Source: Zelopaecilomyces penicillatus
Taxonomy: Eukaryota; Ascomycota; Sordariomycetes; Hypocreales; Pseudodiploosporaceae
Reading direction: 5' to 3'
NCBI GenBank assembly: GCA_005765155.1
Contig: VCCP01000003.1
Coordinates: 62,001 to 126,000 of the forward strand
DNA: 64,000 nt
Shown here: positions 44,600-57,436 of the stretch, one piece after another
Layout of the letters: each line of letters starts with the position of its first letter
Numbering within the stretch: the stretch's first letter is position 1
Notes under the pieces: model-generated
What the model saw: the letters and a program-made list of their open reading frames with translations, nothing else
The model's database searches: none
Told to the model about the DNA's origin: nothing
Translations under genes and position numbers: made by a program

Positions 44600-47500
44600 C
44601 TAAGCTTTTTCGGCGTCAGTCCTTCTCGCCACTCAACCATGACCACCTTCCGCGAGCCTTCTTTGGCAGCAGTTTCCACAATCAGATGGAGATCACCAGA
44701 AGCTACAGCCCAAAAAAGATTTCTGGACCCTCAGAGGGTCTGATCCTCATCGGCATTTCAGCCACGACCTCGTAAAGAGAATGCCGGGTGGTCGGTGCGG
44801 CCACCATCGAGGCTTCGATGCAACCCTAGCCCTGTCGGCGGTGGCGGCGGCGCCATGACAACGTCTTTTCATTGCTCGATCTTGGCCGCCACATGATCAA
44901 TGTCTGCTTGTCTTGCTTTTCGATAGACACCAACATCTCTGCAATACCCTACGGCATAAATCCACATCAACTGAGTTTCGTGAACTACGACATGCTAGCG
45001 GGAATGGTCCAACTTGACAAGCCTCACATAACACAACCGGGAAACCTCGGACTGTGTATCTATTTGCATCTGGGCCAGCATTTTGGGCACCGGACAACTT
45101 CCACGGCGACAACACTGCCTCTCCCAAGGCTCCCAATGTCTAGCCGGGGCGGCGACTCGTTTTCATACTCGTAGCAGTTTAGACCCAGTTTGCAACTGGA
45201 CAAGCGAATGGGGGAAACTTAGGCAATGCAACGTCGCCGCCAGATTCTGCGGGGTGGCTGAATGTTGAATCCAGATGCAGCCGACGGCACAGGCCGCGCC
45301 CCTCGTATCCATGAATAGCTGCAGCATCCACTCTGCTCTGCCAGCGAATGGCGCTCTATCCTCTGCGGGGCATTATAGGCCGAGTCGGTATTGGAGTCGA
45401 GGCCGAGATGACCGCTTGTCAATGCTTCCGGTGTTTTTCTTCATTCTGGCCTGCCCGTTAATACGGTGTTCTCCACAACGCCGCCCTGTTCCATAGTAGC
45501 GTACAGTAATGTAAATGTAAACCGGCAAAGCGGCAGCAGAAGTGTACACTGCCATGTTATTAGCTCAACCACTTTGCCCAGAGGCGGTATGGTATGGTGG
45601 TGTACAACTGTCGGCATATTGTTCGCCTTGCTGTGAGAGTAAATCTATCATGCTATACCTAAACTACGACATTGTACGTCAGTGAACCACAGCGTTTGAC
45701 GTAGTTTCCCGCAACAACTTTCTCATTAGTGGCGGGAGGTGGGCGAACCCTGCATACCGCCATCACATGAGGAATGGCCTTTCTTTTGCATGCTTGCACC
45801 CCGACGAATAACACGGCCTACCCTGTTCCAGTCCATCGTGCATGTTGCACGGCGAAACTGCATCCAATGCAGTTAATCTCGATCCATCATCTAACAAAGC
45901 AATAATTGCTCATCATGAAAGTACGCAGCTCAGACAAACAGAGCATTCATCCAGTAGTTTTCCAGGATAACACCCACATGTACTTCTCGTGCCGATAGTC
46001 AGAGGCAATACATGAACCAAATGGTTGGTGTGGGCTTAATTACACCGGGATTTCCTAGGCCCATGTCGCCCATCTACACGCAGCAGGCGACTCATACTCA
46101 TAATGTCACCAGTATTGGGCACTCTCATGTATTGGGACAACGAGAACACGGCGTCAGAAGGCCGGCACCTTCTTGTCTGTCCTTGGTCGGGGCTCCAACA
46201 CCCATTCCAGCGTTTTTTCTCAGCTAGCCCTTTCCGAAGTCGCCGAGTCCGACATGGCTATCATACCTTAGTACTTACTTAGTATTCAAGAAAAGACATT
46301 TAAATTACCAAGCTTAGCCTAGTGACATCAGACCGTCGGCTTTTCTACCCCCATCCCCCGCCGCCCTACCGAGGCCGTGAATTCCACGCCAAGGTTTCTA
46401 TACGATGTTGCAGTCATTATTTCACGTCGCCAAACCTGCTCTGCTTACCTACCAGAGTATTGGGACAATGTCCGGGTCAGGCGAGAACTCGGTTTCTGTT
46501 CTGCTGTGTCCACATTCGTTTGCTGTACAGACTTTGACCGACGAGACATTCAATAAAGGAACCCTGTAATTATGCGACTGAATGGCGGCTTCCCCGCACT
46601 CGCTCACAGTACCGCGATTAGTGAAGATTGAGCGGTTATGCATTGTTCTTGGAGGCGTGGTAAAACTCTGCATCTCTGAACTAACTGGGATATTTGCAGC
46701 TCAAGCTGTCATGTAACATTCAGCACGGCTCAAGAAAGCCTACTAGGCTACACAACTCCTTTTGGATGGGCCGCTGCTTGGATAGTGAGGCTTGTTAACA
46801 GCTGGGCCTCCCTCTCACTAGTAGGAAGCCTGTTGGCGATGATGATAACGTGAGGGCAGACCTAACCGGAATGGACACATTAGTCTCGGCGGCCTACGCC
46901 ATGTCATCTTGCGCCATGTCATAAGTGACATACACCTAAGTTTGGGGTTTGGAGAAAGGTGGGGGAATGAGGAGTAAATTGTGCTGTGCCGAGTAGTATG
47001 AGTGGGATGCAACACACTAGATTTGCACCCTTGAGTCTGGGACAGTCGTCCATCTGCGTCAATAAACTTTGAAGCTATGCCTCATTCTAAACGTCGCCAG
47101 GAATGTCAGGTATGTTGAGTATGGTCGTCGCGCACCTGTTTCCCCCACAATTTTGACGATGAAGGAACTCTAACTCCCATGTTTTAGTCCCTGCGTATTC
47201 TGGGTTTATCACTTAGCCTTTTTGACAGCATCACACCAGAAAAGCCTTTCGACTAGTTCAGTCTTTTGCCCTGTACCTAGTTTAATTCTGGTCTAGATAC
47301 CATAAGCAATCATTTCGCATACCTACCAAGGCAGAATTAGTGATGGGCTGTGTTCAAGCCAGCATTTGCTTCCCACCCTGAGACAAAGCAAAGGTAATGT
47401 CAATTCGAACAGTGCAAGCATGACGTAAACCCCCACTTCTCTTGAGATCGCATTGAGCCGAAGCAATGATCCTTGCAACTGGGCAGACGGGAACAAGCTT

Positions 47501-48936
47501 GGCGATGTGAGTGTGCTGCTCAGACCAAATGGGGCGTTGGTCGCTTACAACGCAAAGGGGCACGAATCCCAATAGTGTGCAGTGTGAGAACGGGGACTAT
47601 TGTGGCAAGCCCGGAGGCTTTTGCTTGGCTGAGGGCGAGGGGTTGACTACGGAAAGAAACTGAACACATATGAGCCAGCAATGTGTATCGGTGATTCGAT
47701 GGATTGTACCATTGTACAATTAGGTATAAACAAGCATAACACAAGATCCTTTTAACCCGAAACAACTATAACATTGTATTTTGAGCTGAGGATGACAACG
47801 AAAAGGAGGCACCAGCAGCAAAGACTAACGACTCTAACAAGGAATGCGTGCGCAGCGCAACGAGCCATTCCGTCCTTAGCTTCTAACCTTGACTTGACCA
47901 ACAAGCCAAGCAGCGATAAAAATTCCGATCCTCAGCAACTTACCTACGTGTGGCTACTGTCGTCAAGGTTATCTAGCTGGCACATTTTGCCACTAGGCAT
48001 GCACACAAATCGACTCCATCGCATCGTGAAGTTTTCGAACATCCATGGAAGCAAAATCAAGGTCTAGATCCGTTGGCGTTGATTGCGAATTCGGGCGTGT
48101 CAAAAAGCGGTTTTTCTCTCTTTTCCTTTTTTTGGTTCGTTTACATTCAATCACTAGGTACAATTATATGCCCTGTCTATCACACTTTTGCATTTTTTTT
48201 TCCTGGTCGGGAGAAGACAGCGCGTCGTCTCCACATGTTCGATGAAACCGTCACCTCATGCTGACTTCAAGCTTAACAGTCTAGACCAAGATGGATAAAA
48301 TGCTGTGCGAGGATCCAACTGCACAACTGCGCAAGCCAACATTCATTTTTTTGACCATGTTAATGCTTTAAGACCAGCCACATCAATCTGTATTAAATCG
48401 GAGGTATCGGGTGAATCGGTTTAATTCCCTGCTACCAAGTGAAAATTGACGCGAACGAAGCGAGCCAGGACAAACTGTCCAGCAATTCTTGGAACCTGGG
48501 ACGGTGTTCACAAATGTCAATCTACGTTTCACATAGCGACTGCTCTAAACTGATGATCGCACACCCACACAATGGAATGAATGGCTCAACATGGTCCATA
48601 TAAAGTCCATGGTGGCAATGCACCTGGAGTAAGCTGAAAGTGATCAAACACTGTAAATGAATGACGTCGGTTGGTCAGGATAAATCTTTCTAGCCCATGG
48701 GAACATTGACGGTTGCAACGTAGGTATCAGCTTGTCCAAATCAAGTTCAAAACAACAACCTATAAGTAATCTGAGAAAATTCCTGCGACATGAGACGACA
48801 CCTAGCCATCTCGAATAGACGGCTCGGCAGCACGCCGAATAGTGAGTGTTTCCTATCCAAACCGTCAATTCCCCCATCTGTGACATCCTGGCCCTAAACA
48901 CAGAGTCCACCAAGGATCCATAAGTCCATCTGGCAT
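44600..48936. other. Long normal-GC stretch without a recognised gene
   Basis: About 4.3 kb of ordinary composition. Frames stay below 100 codons, overlap on both strands and show no domain, signal peptide or splice continuity that I can defend. It contains C/T-rich tracts around 48110-48200. A multi-exon gene of an unknown family or a long non-coding RNA cannot be excluded. Confidence 0.4.
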
Positions 48937-50155
48937 CTAGCCAGTGACGGGATTGTCACCTGGGAGTTTGCCCAGAGAGCCGTTGAGGCCAACGTCCTCC
49001 TTGGGTGCCGCAACCTCCAGAGGGTGTCTAGCGGCCTGGCCTGGGCCATTGGGGCCGACATTCAGACTGCAACCACTGTCGTTGATGCCTTGAGGTCCGG
49101 TGCAGGTAGAGATAGCTCGGTCAAGTGCATGCTGGTCAGACCAGCCGTTGAGAAAGTCTCCATGCAGACCATACCCGGTCGCATCGCCCATGGCCCATAC
49201 AAAGCGATTGAAGTCTTTGATGGCAGCAGTGTTGTAGAAGAACTCATAGAAAACAGAAAGAATGGCTCTGGGATGAGATTCGGGGCAAACACCAGTGTTG
49301 TAGTCACCGATTGCTGGGAAGGCCACCTGATTTGCATGGATCAGCAACGGCATGTCACACAAATATACAGGGGCAAACTGATACTACTTACATGACTCTT
49401 GTGGTTGGGGCTATCGAGATTCTTACCGTCCCAGCAGGACTGGAAGAAGGTTTCGGCCCTCATACGCTTGCATTGCTTAGTGGGGAGGCTATATGTATTG
49501 GTCTCGTCGGCGGCTCTGTCCATGAGGCAGACATGCTGCATCGCACGCTGCTCCGGATTCGCCTTGTCAAAAGTGCTGTCAAAGTTGTTAGTGCCACATA
49601 GCGATTCGCAAATCCAGGTAGAGTAAGTATGCTTACCGAAGCTTTGGGTCACCAACAAGCATGCGGAGACCCATGGGTGGTGCAATGGCACCAGGTGCAC
49701 CGTTGCAGTTCGTACGACCCTTGGCATAGTCACACGCTCGGTCGATATAGTAGGCAGCCTATAAAGGAGATTTGCGTATTAATTACGACTGTGCACAGTA
49801 TGGCGGGCGATGATGTTGACAAACTTACAATGCCTTCCATTTCTACAACCTCAAACTTGCCATCCCTTCGTTGATGATACAGCTGGGGCTGCCAATAGTT
49901 GCTGTTATCAAGGACCTTGTCGCAGGTAGTGGCCTTCGAATTTCTTGCCTGCTCGTTGGATAGGGATAACTGAAACGCTGTCCCGCCTACGACAGCATGG
50001 ACATGAGAGGAGAGAGCTCCTGGGCTGACGATGGGGTCGCCACGGAATACAGTCAATGGTGCACAATTGACAGTGAAAACACCGCCTTGAGCCTGAGAGC
50101 CTTGAGCGAGGGCTAGAACGAGGCCGGCCACAAGCATGTGACTTTTGGAAGACAT
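48937..50155 (-). CDS. Secreted DUF1996 protein
   Basis: Four exons on the reverse strand: 50155-49829, 49758-49637, 49575-49392 and 49326-48937; all introns have GT...AG ends and the phases join, giving 340 residues. The start at 50155 (MSSKSHMLVAGLVLALAQG) gives a signal peptide; an upstream in-frame Met would hide it. The mature part begins VFTVNCAPLTVFRGDPIVSP and SSHVHAVVGGTAFQ, the hallmark of this family; later GAPGAIAPPMGLRMLVGDP, FFQSCWDGKNLDSPNHKSH and GLHGDFLNGWSDQHAL follow it throughout. The conserved histidines and cysteines are kept. Function of the domain is not established; members are extracellular and sometimes joined to WSC or cellulose-binding modules, absent here. Confidence 0.93.
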
Positions 50156-52860
50156 TTTCAGGCGAATGGTGGTAGTCGGTGATACCAAAATCTTGTTGTC
50201 TTGTGAAGATGGAAGATGGCTTATCACCTTTGACGTCTGGGATTGTCTCAATGGATGCTGACTGAAAGGATTATAGAATTTGGCGATTCGACTCGATTTA
50301 TATATTCCTTATGGGCATAGCTGTGATCAACCTCTGATAGTTCCAACTGTGATCCAAAGTACCAATGATTCATCCAATCACACATATGCGCATACAGGCA
50401 TAGCTAGGATGCTTGCTGCCCGAACAAACCGCCGAGGAAGGTTTGGGTTTGTTCACGGGCTTGAAGGTTTGCTCTCCCCGCAATGTAGTCTTGGCTTAAT
50501 CAGGATTCGGTCCGAGCCTGGAAATACCTGGCTTTAGAAGGATAGCTCCAACTAAAGAAGGGTTTCATTTAGGAAAGACAAACATGCAGCCAGACCGACA
50601 TGAACTTATTCTCGGGATTTCGACCGAACAATGAGCCGAGTCCATTTAATGCTGTATATGAATGTCCTAAATATGCAGGTTTTTGGCTCGCTAATTCGGC
50701 TGCAGGTCTACATCAGCTGCCTGAGCGACTAGGGTTCCACGATAAAAGTTGGTGAAAGAGGAAACATATGGCGAAGTGGTTGTGATGCGGGCATGGGGGT
50801 TGGATGCTGGTAAAATTTTGACTAAATGAAATGATTCTAATCAATTAATATGCTAAGCATTTTGCACTCACACATACCTAATAACTGCGCTTATTCTTTC
50901 AATCGCAACGTTGAACAATGAGTAGAGCAAAACATTTCAAGTTTGTTTTCATTGTACCAAATGGCCAGTAACATCGGCGAAGGTACTCAGCAATACGTTC
51001 TGCATTCGTCAATGACTGGTTGCGTGGTGATTTCAGCATCTGACATTGGCTCCCTTGTCTGCCTCGGCAGAGAGACAGTACACGATGTGACTGCGACCCA
51101 TACGACCTCGTGCTTTTCCGTGAGACTTTGTGGGGGACCCCGCACAATGAATGGTGCTAAGGATCACGAGTTTCGCATCATCGGGGAGAAGCAATATCTA
51201 TTTCGGTTTGGCTTGCTGTAAATACTAAGAAGGTCGATCTAAATCCTTCAATTCTGCATGGGACGGCCCAGTTGCCTTCCATATCACATTGGACAAAGCG
51301 TACAGCAGGATTCTCTAGTGTAGAGGTTGCGCACTCAGAAAGCATTGTATGATCGTACATTCTATCGAGACTAACACATCATTCTAGTCAGTAATTCCCG
51401 TTGACGGGTATTTTTTAGTGCTCCATAATGATAATTCGGCAAGTACTGACGAAGATTTGAGTGGCCGACTAAGCCTTAGTGCCAAGTAATCGAATCGAGG
51501 ATCCATCTTCGTCGCGACTCTAGATGCACGTGTCCTTGCAAAGGATCCGATTTCGATCACACTAGAATAAACTTTCCCATTATAGGCGCATTGTATCCCT
51601 ATGTTGGCATCGTGTGTTGGGAAGCCGCGGAGTGTCGCTGCTAACCTGGGATGTCAGCCAAATTGCATGTTACTTGGCGCCCAGGGTTTTATATTAACTT
51701 GAAAAAGAGTAAGTGCGATCAAATGCATGGAATATTAGATGTTTATAACCAATCCATTCTTCGCAAGGTATAGTGGTTAGCTGCACCCCGCAAATGTCGG
51801 AAGTGTTGCAACTTGTTCGCCAGGATTCCCCGGATGGTGAGGCACACCCCCGGAGGGAAATCGGACCTTTTATTTGATCCAGCATCAAGCAAGATAAATA
51901 ACCTGCAGAAAGCTAGACACAAACCATGCAATGCATGAATAACCCACAAATCATATTTAAGCAGAACCTCGTTGTACCTCCAACCTGGCCGAACTTGCCT
52001 TGGCCAAAAATAAATCAGAACCCGATCTTGCGTTTTAACCGTGGCTGACAGAGCTGCTTTTAAGCCTGGGGTGGGTTTATCATGGACCGCGTTTGATGTT
52101 GTGAGGATGTTGCCTGTATGAGCCGTGGAATTGAGTATTTGAACAGTTGAATAGAATTGGTCTGGTGTATGTGTTGTTAAAGGTAAAATGTGTGGCGGGA
52201 GTGATAAGCCTTCATACAAATACTCTCAAGTGTCCCTTTGAGGCACACCTAAATCTTCAAAGTTTTTTGAACGACTGGGTGGTCTGCCACACTCGCAGCG
52301 CCACCGGCGGGATTCCACTCTCAAAGAGGAATTTACGATGTTCACTATGCTTGGCAGTTTCGTTCAACTCGCTTATGCATTTGGTCATTCCCCACATCTC
52401 CAGTTTTATGGATGTCGGCAGGACTCCTGCTAACCCATGAACGAAAGCATGCTTTCTGGTGTTGGTTTTGTTTGACTAAGACCAGTCTGGAATTGCTTGG
52501 GCAGTTGCAATTGACACCGCATAATTCTGCAATGCCCGCGTGTGCACGTTTGGTATTGTGGTATGGTATTGCTCAAGCGAAACCATGCAGGGATCCGACA
52601 TTGGCAATTCAACATCTTCATATTCTTGTAAACAACGTGCTATTTGCCCGTTGCACGACCAACCATCCTCAATGAAGACATGCAGGTGTTGAGAGGTATG
52701 TCGTCAAGTTATCTTATTGAGGTATCTGTAAGACGGGTTCTAAAGTGGGATATTACAGATTAAGGGCGTATTTTGATTGTTGAGCGGGCGTTGGGTATAA
52801 TACTAACCAGGAATAAATACAGGACAACTGTCTGCTTATCTTTCTTAGTTAATTTTGCAG
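50156..52860. other. Intergenic, no supported gene
   Basis: Frames such as 51743-52219 (reverse, 158 codons) and 50943-51221 are not recognised. A tRNA-like A-box (TATAGTGGTTAGC near 51770) lacks a matching B-box and acceptor stem. Confidence 0.4.
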
Positions 52861-52863
52861 AGC

Positions 52864-52870
52864 TATAAAA
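52864..52870 (+). promoter_or_regulatory. TATA box of the small secreted protein gene
   Basis: TATAAAA lies 124 bp before the ATG at 52994, followed by a pyrimidine-rich leader (TCTGATCTTCAGTCTCACC). Position and sequence fit a core promoter. Confidence 0.45.
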
Positions 52871-52993
52871 GACTTGGAATAATTCCATTATTTTAAGCTC
52901 CCTCAGAACTTCTATTTACCTGTCTGATCTTCAGTCTCACCACCACACTTGACAAAGACTTGAACAATTCTGTTACTTGGAGAAATCGCCATC

Positions 52994-53572
52994 ATGCATC
53001 CCCTCTTAGGCACCTCTATTTTATTATTACCTGCTATAGTTGCTATGGCCTCCCCTACCCTTCCAGACGCATCGCCAACCAGCAAAACAGATATTACTCG
53101 AACTGTTCTCTCAAACGATGAGATGGAAGTAAACCCGAGCTTCTCGATTGGAGGGGATACTCAAGCTGGACAACTGCAAAAGCGCCGACATGTGCAGTGC
53201 TGGGATAACTTCATCACTGGTAGCGCACGTCAAGATGCTTACGAACGTGACTGTGAAAGACTCGTTCGGCAGCTTGCTTCATCGGAAAGGTCACAAACAT
53301 TGGAGCCTGGACAGTCGTTCCGTTTCGAGACTAGCTTCAAGCTCTGCAAGATGATTGTGCGCAATCAAAGCACCTGTCACCATAAGAGAGTGTTTGACAC
53401 AGCGGTCAGTATTGCAGGTCGGCGGACGCTCGATGCCTGCGCCGTAAGCACGCAAAACAGTGGGTGGGGTTATCTTGGTGATGCTACAGTCCTTGAGACT
53501 GTTTATTTGATGGAACCGTATACACTCGCCCCTCCCAGCTACTCGCCTCTATGCTCCAGAATCGATCTATAG
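52994..53572 (+). CDS. Small secreted protein with kexin-type processing site
   Basis: 192 residues, one exon. Signal peptide of about 19 residues (MHPLLGTSILLLPAIVAMA), a pro-region to about residue 62, then a dibasic Kex2-type site in LQKRRHVQC. The mature part, about 127 residues, has six cysteines (residues 69, 87, 118, 128, 149, 187), enough for three disulfides, with the spacing QCW...RDCERLVRQLA...KLCKM...STCHHK...DACAVS...PLCSRI. The DCERLVRQL helix followed by beta-like segments is reminiscent of Ecp2/Hce2-type secreted proteins, but the match is too weak to name. Role unknown; effector-like by form. Confidence 0.75.
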   Translation: MHPLLGTSILLLPAIVAMASPTLPDASPTSKTDITRTVLSNDEMEVNPSFSIGGDTQAGQLQKRRHVQCWDNFITGSARQDAYERDCERLVRQLASSERSQTLEPGQSFRFETSFKLCKMIVRNQSTCHHKRVFDTAVSIAGRRTLDACAVSTQNSGWGYLGDATVLETVYLMEPYTLAPPSYSPLCSRIDL

Positions 53573-54248
53573 TTTATTCGAGCTTGGAAAGCTTGAAAAG
53601 GACGGTTTCGAAATGGGTTGGTTGAGTATGGAAAGGGATGATAAGGTTCCATATACAGTTATAAGAAGATCAATTAAGTCATAATATGTACTGTTAAAAA
53701 GAAATAAACCCCTGAATATACAGACCTATCTAATTAAGTGCGCTGAGGTTGACGGTTGAAGTCGCTAACGCTGCAATCTCTATGTTTTTTGAACGGCACG
53801 CTGACAAGAGTAAGAGGAGCCTTTATCTTGATCAGCAAATAAGCAGAAACCAGCTCTAAAACGATTTGCTTCAGCTTTCAGGGCATGACAGTTTCACCTC
53901 TTCTGGAGCTTGTCTTGGCTAAATATAAGCGGCGATATATATACTATATTTTAATGATTGATTTAAAAAATATAATAAGTGAATGAGGTATATTATAACA
54001 GACTTATATAATTAACCTATTTATAATATTTTTGCATAATAACACAGTTTATTATTTAAGTCTGATATACCTAATAGTATAAAAACCTATATATATAAAC
54101 AAAGGAATTACTATAGAAAATACTATTAGAAGGAAAAGGTTATATTTATATATATATACTAGCTATAACTGCTATTCAGATGCTATTATCTTTCCCCTCT
54201 TAAAAGTCTTTCCCTCTTAAAATAGAATCGTGTCCGGTTTGTTAGTAC
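53573..54248. other. Intergenic, AT-rich before the solo LTR
   Basis: 3' region of the secreted-protein gene and then AT-rich DNA (53930-54200). No gene seen. Confidence 0.45.
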
Positions 54249-54687
54249 GGTTTTGTGACGTTTGGTGAATTCCCAAGGGATAAACCTAACGAAAGGGGTT
54301 TATGTTGGCAGATGAGTCGGGGTGTTCTGAGCAATAGGTCTATCACATTGGTGATGGATACAGAGTATCATAACCAGGGATCAAGTATCAGCGTAGTGAG
54401 CGATAGCGAACAATACAATGAAGTTAAGAGTGTGTTGATAACTATCTAAGCTATGTCTAAAGAGTGAAAATTAAGGGCGTATATATACATCGTGGATCAC
54501 TTGGATCACTTGTCATACAAGTGGTGATCCTAATGATCCAAGTCGCTGGCTCACCTGGATCACCACCATCCCTTATAATGATCCTACTGATCCATCCTAA
54601 CTGGTTCCCTTCCTCCATAATACGTACCTTCCCCAGGTCACATGACCGGCCTATTGTACGACCATGTCGTTGGGTCGTGACAGGTTT
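54249..54687 (-). mobile_element. Solo chromovirus LTR with target-site duplication GGTTT
   Basis: The LTR spans 54254-54682 (429 bp), begins TGTGACGTTTGG and ends GGGTCGTGACA, and is the reverse complement of the LTR at 1466-1893 with few differences. GGTTT precedes it (54249-54253) and follows it (54683-54687). No internal element sequence is attached, so this is the product of recombination between two LTRs of one insertion. Differences from the 1466 copy are mostly G-to-A on this strand, suggesting light RIP. Confidence 0.95.
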
Positions 54688-54829
54688 TAACAGGTCTGGG
54701 TTCAGAACAGATAAGCTTTAGTATAGCTTACAGATATAAACATTTTATTATAAGGAATGCTAGAAGGGGAGAAGATTGATATAAGTAGACCCATCTAGAC
54801 TATCCATCTGAACATACAATTTTATAGCA

Positions 54830-55614
54830 TCATGTTGACGTATTGTCTGGCTCCCCTTTGGCAAATTTCTGAAGCTGGGCCAGGTCACCATTGAAGATAT
54901 CCGAGCTTCCACCCCAAGCTGTTCTGTCGCTATTTTGCCATATAGTGCAAAGCCCCCACCCTGCAGGAAGTTCACCAGGATTACTGGAATAGCGCGCGAT
55001 GACCAAGGGTGACTTCTTTGCAATGGATGCGTCGTTTCCCGTACACTGTTTCCACCAGCTTATCCTGGTGTAGATGAGCGGCCACCGGCCTGTGGCACTG
55101 TGGTAGGCGTCAAGAAAAGAGTCGATCCATTTGACCATCGTTGCCACATTGAGGCCGTAGCAGGTACGGGGGCCAGATGCAGCGTCAAGTTCCACCATGC
55201 CAGGAAGTGTAATGCCGTCCGGTTGCCAACCGCCACCGTGTGCGAGGAAATATCCAGCCTGCGCCGCACCGGAAGATTCACCAGGATAGGCAACGTGGTA
55301 AGCGCCACGAATGAGTTTCGCCTTGGTAGCACCAGAATAATGCTGGCTGAAAGAGGAATCTATGTCTTTTGTTCCTTCTGTTGCCTGAGTGCTTGATTGT
55401 TAGTTTCCTCCACCATTGACGCGTAAGCCATAAAGACGTGGGTGAGAATGGTGAACCGCTGTACCTTGATGATGACGAACCGGGCACCCGAGGAATATGC
55501 GTGGATGAAGTTAACATTGGGTTGATAGTGCGAAATGTCAAATCCTGCAACCCTGGCGCTCGCGACCGAGACCAGAGTCGCCAAGCCGGCAGTAATCGTG
55601 ATGAATGGCTTCAT
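54830..55614 (-). CDS. Secreted GH25 lysozyme (Chalaropsis type)
   Basis: Two exons: 55614-55465 and 55384-54830, joined as FVIIK|ATEGTKDIDSSF, giving 234 residues. Signal peptide MKPFITITAGLATLVSVASA. The domain starts VAGFDISHYQPNVNF with the conserved Asp, and continues with VIIKATEGT, the GAYHVAYPG strand, GITLPGMVELDAAS with the acidic pair expected near the active site (D and E before D-AS), WPLIYTRISWWKQC and GWGLCTIWQNSD. This fits glycoside hydrolase family 25, which cleaves peptidoglycan beta-1,4 linkages, so its likely target is bacteria. A fungal secreted enzyme of this family is common. It lies 142 bp from the solo LTR; the 3' end is intact. Confidence 0.92.
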
Positions 55615-57436
55615 GGTGGATTGATGAGGCAGTGGCCGCCGTGCTTCTGGATAGTGGCTGATCGTCGAGATTGATTATCCCGGACCTCAGGTCTTGGATA
55701 ACTGGCAGCACACCATGAATTTATGTATTCCAAGAGCTGTGAGGCATGGCCACTGCCGTGCTTTTTCTCGCGCTGGAATCAAGCGCCACCGTTAGCTGCT
55801 TGTTAAGAATGTCTCACAATGTGGCTCTTGAGACAAAGCCCACCGTGATATAATCACATATGAGTTGTTCAGCAAGTCAGGTCAAGCCTGACACCTTAGC
55901 TGATGGTGGATCTCCATTGTAATTACTAGCAGACGCTACGTTAGCAAAGCGGCAAGCTATGATGTCCTCGTCAACTCCACTGTCTCTGGGTAAAACAGCA
56001 TCATACCAAAGGTGGTCGTCACGGGCCAACTTAAGCAGCCACGGCGATGATGTCATTAAACTCACCGCTCCAATTGTCTCAGGTCGTAAATTAAAAGTCT
56101 TGCCAACTTGCTCACTTGAAAAACATCCATACCCAAATCAGAGAGATCCTTCCAGCCTTTGCAAAAGCGCAGACGGCAACGAGACCAGGTAATTTGTTCA
56201 CATGGATGGGGTGTGTTACCCGTCAGAAAACCCGAACTTGGCCGAGGGAGCCAATTTGTTCAGGTAATGATCCTTCCACCTCGCGTTTCTGCATGTGCAA
56301 ACCACCAGGCGAACATTGATTGTCATGATATTCTCAGCGCCCGCACCTCAATAACTCTTTTTTGGCATCGCAAATTCACAATTACCGAATACAGCTTGTC
56401 AATAAGCTTCGGATCGCCTCTCATCTAGGGTTGTAACTGTGGCGGCGGGAGTCCCCGGCGCCCAGACCCTGTTTGCTTGGCCAAGAAGCTGTCAGTAGGT
56501 GGACAAGGCGACCGATCTACCCGCGAGGCTGAAGCGGCGATCTGAAGTTCAATTGCTGGATCGTGCATCCGATTGTGTTTCAAGCATGGCCGGAGGTACT
56601 TCAAAGTCGGATATCTCACGTCCCCCCACCAGCGGCTGGTTGGCGATCCATGTCCCTGTGAAAAACGAGCTACATTACTACATTACGCTCAACCAAGTTA
56701 ACGTGAAATAGCAAGTTCAAATAGAAATAGATCGTCCCAGAGTCAGTTCTTTTTTTGTCCTTTTTGCTACGCCTTTTCCACTCGCGTACTCTATAACTAT
56801 GTCGGGATTAATTAGTCCCACATGCCTTGTTCAGAGACCATTTCTAACGTCAGCTAGTTGAAGGATGCTGGCACTCACTTTTCCTAAACGCCGCAGTAGT
56901 CGTGGAGCTATCATGGGCGTCGGTGCCTCTCTTAAGCAAAACCATTCTTGTGGTACATAGTATAGGCTGTAGCACAAACAGAATCATTTCATCATTTCAC
57001 TCGAGCCCAACATCTGTATTGGATAATTATGTGTAGTGGCATAAACGAGCAAATGGGAAACCGGCAAATGCAACTCATCGCACATCTTGACCCGCTGTGC
57101 TTTTCCGAGGTTTACTAATTAATAGAGACATGACCCATCATTCTGATTCCTGGAGAATGTTTTAGATTGATGACGTCCATTTTACTGGCCACTATGAGTG
57201 TGGCTCCTATGTAGTGTTTGTGTGTTGCTTCTCTCCGCGTTGTGACACCACGAACGAACACTCTGCTATGCTACCAAAAAGACAAACTACGATAGCTCAT
57301 TCCATTCCTTTAACCCCCCAAAACGTTTGTCAATCTCAGTACTCCAATCCATCCCACGTTGCAGGCATTGTGGATGCCAATGTGTAAGTGGGTTGAACCT
57401 CTCGACCCAACAAACTCTGCATCCTGTATTGCTCCT
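55615..57436. other. Intergenic, no supported gene
   Basis: Normal composition, short unsupported frames only. Contains the promoter of the lysozyme gene on the left and the 3' end of the MpaB-like gene on the right. Confidence 0.45.

Noticed and set aside
51764..51850. tRNA-like A-box (TATAGTGGTTAGC)
   Set aside because: No proper B-box, no matching acceptor stem and no anticodon arm could be found.
51743..52219. 158-codon reverse frame
   Set aside because: No family resemblance, no signal peptide, no supporting context; length alone is not enough in normal-GC DNA.
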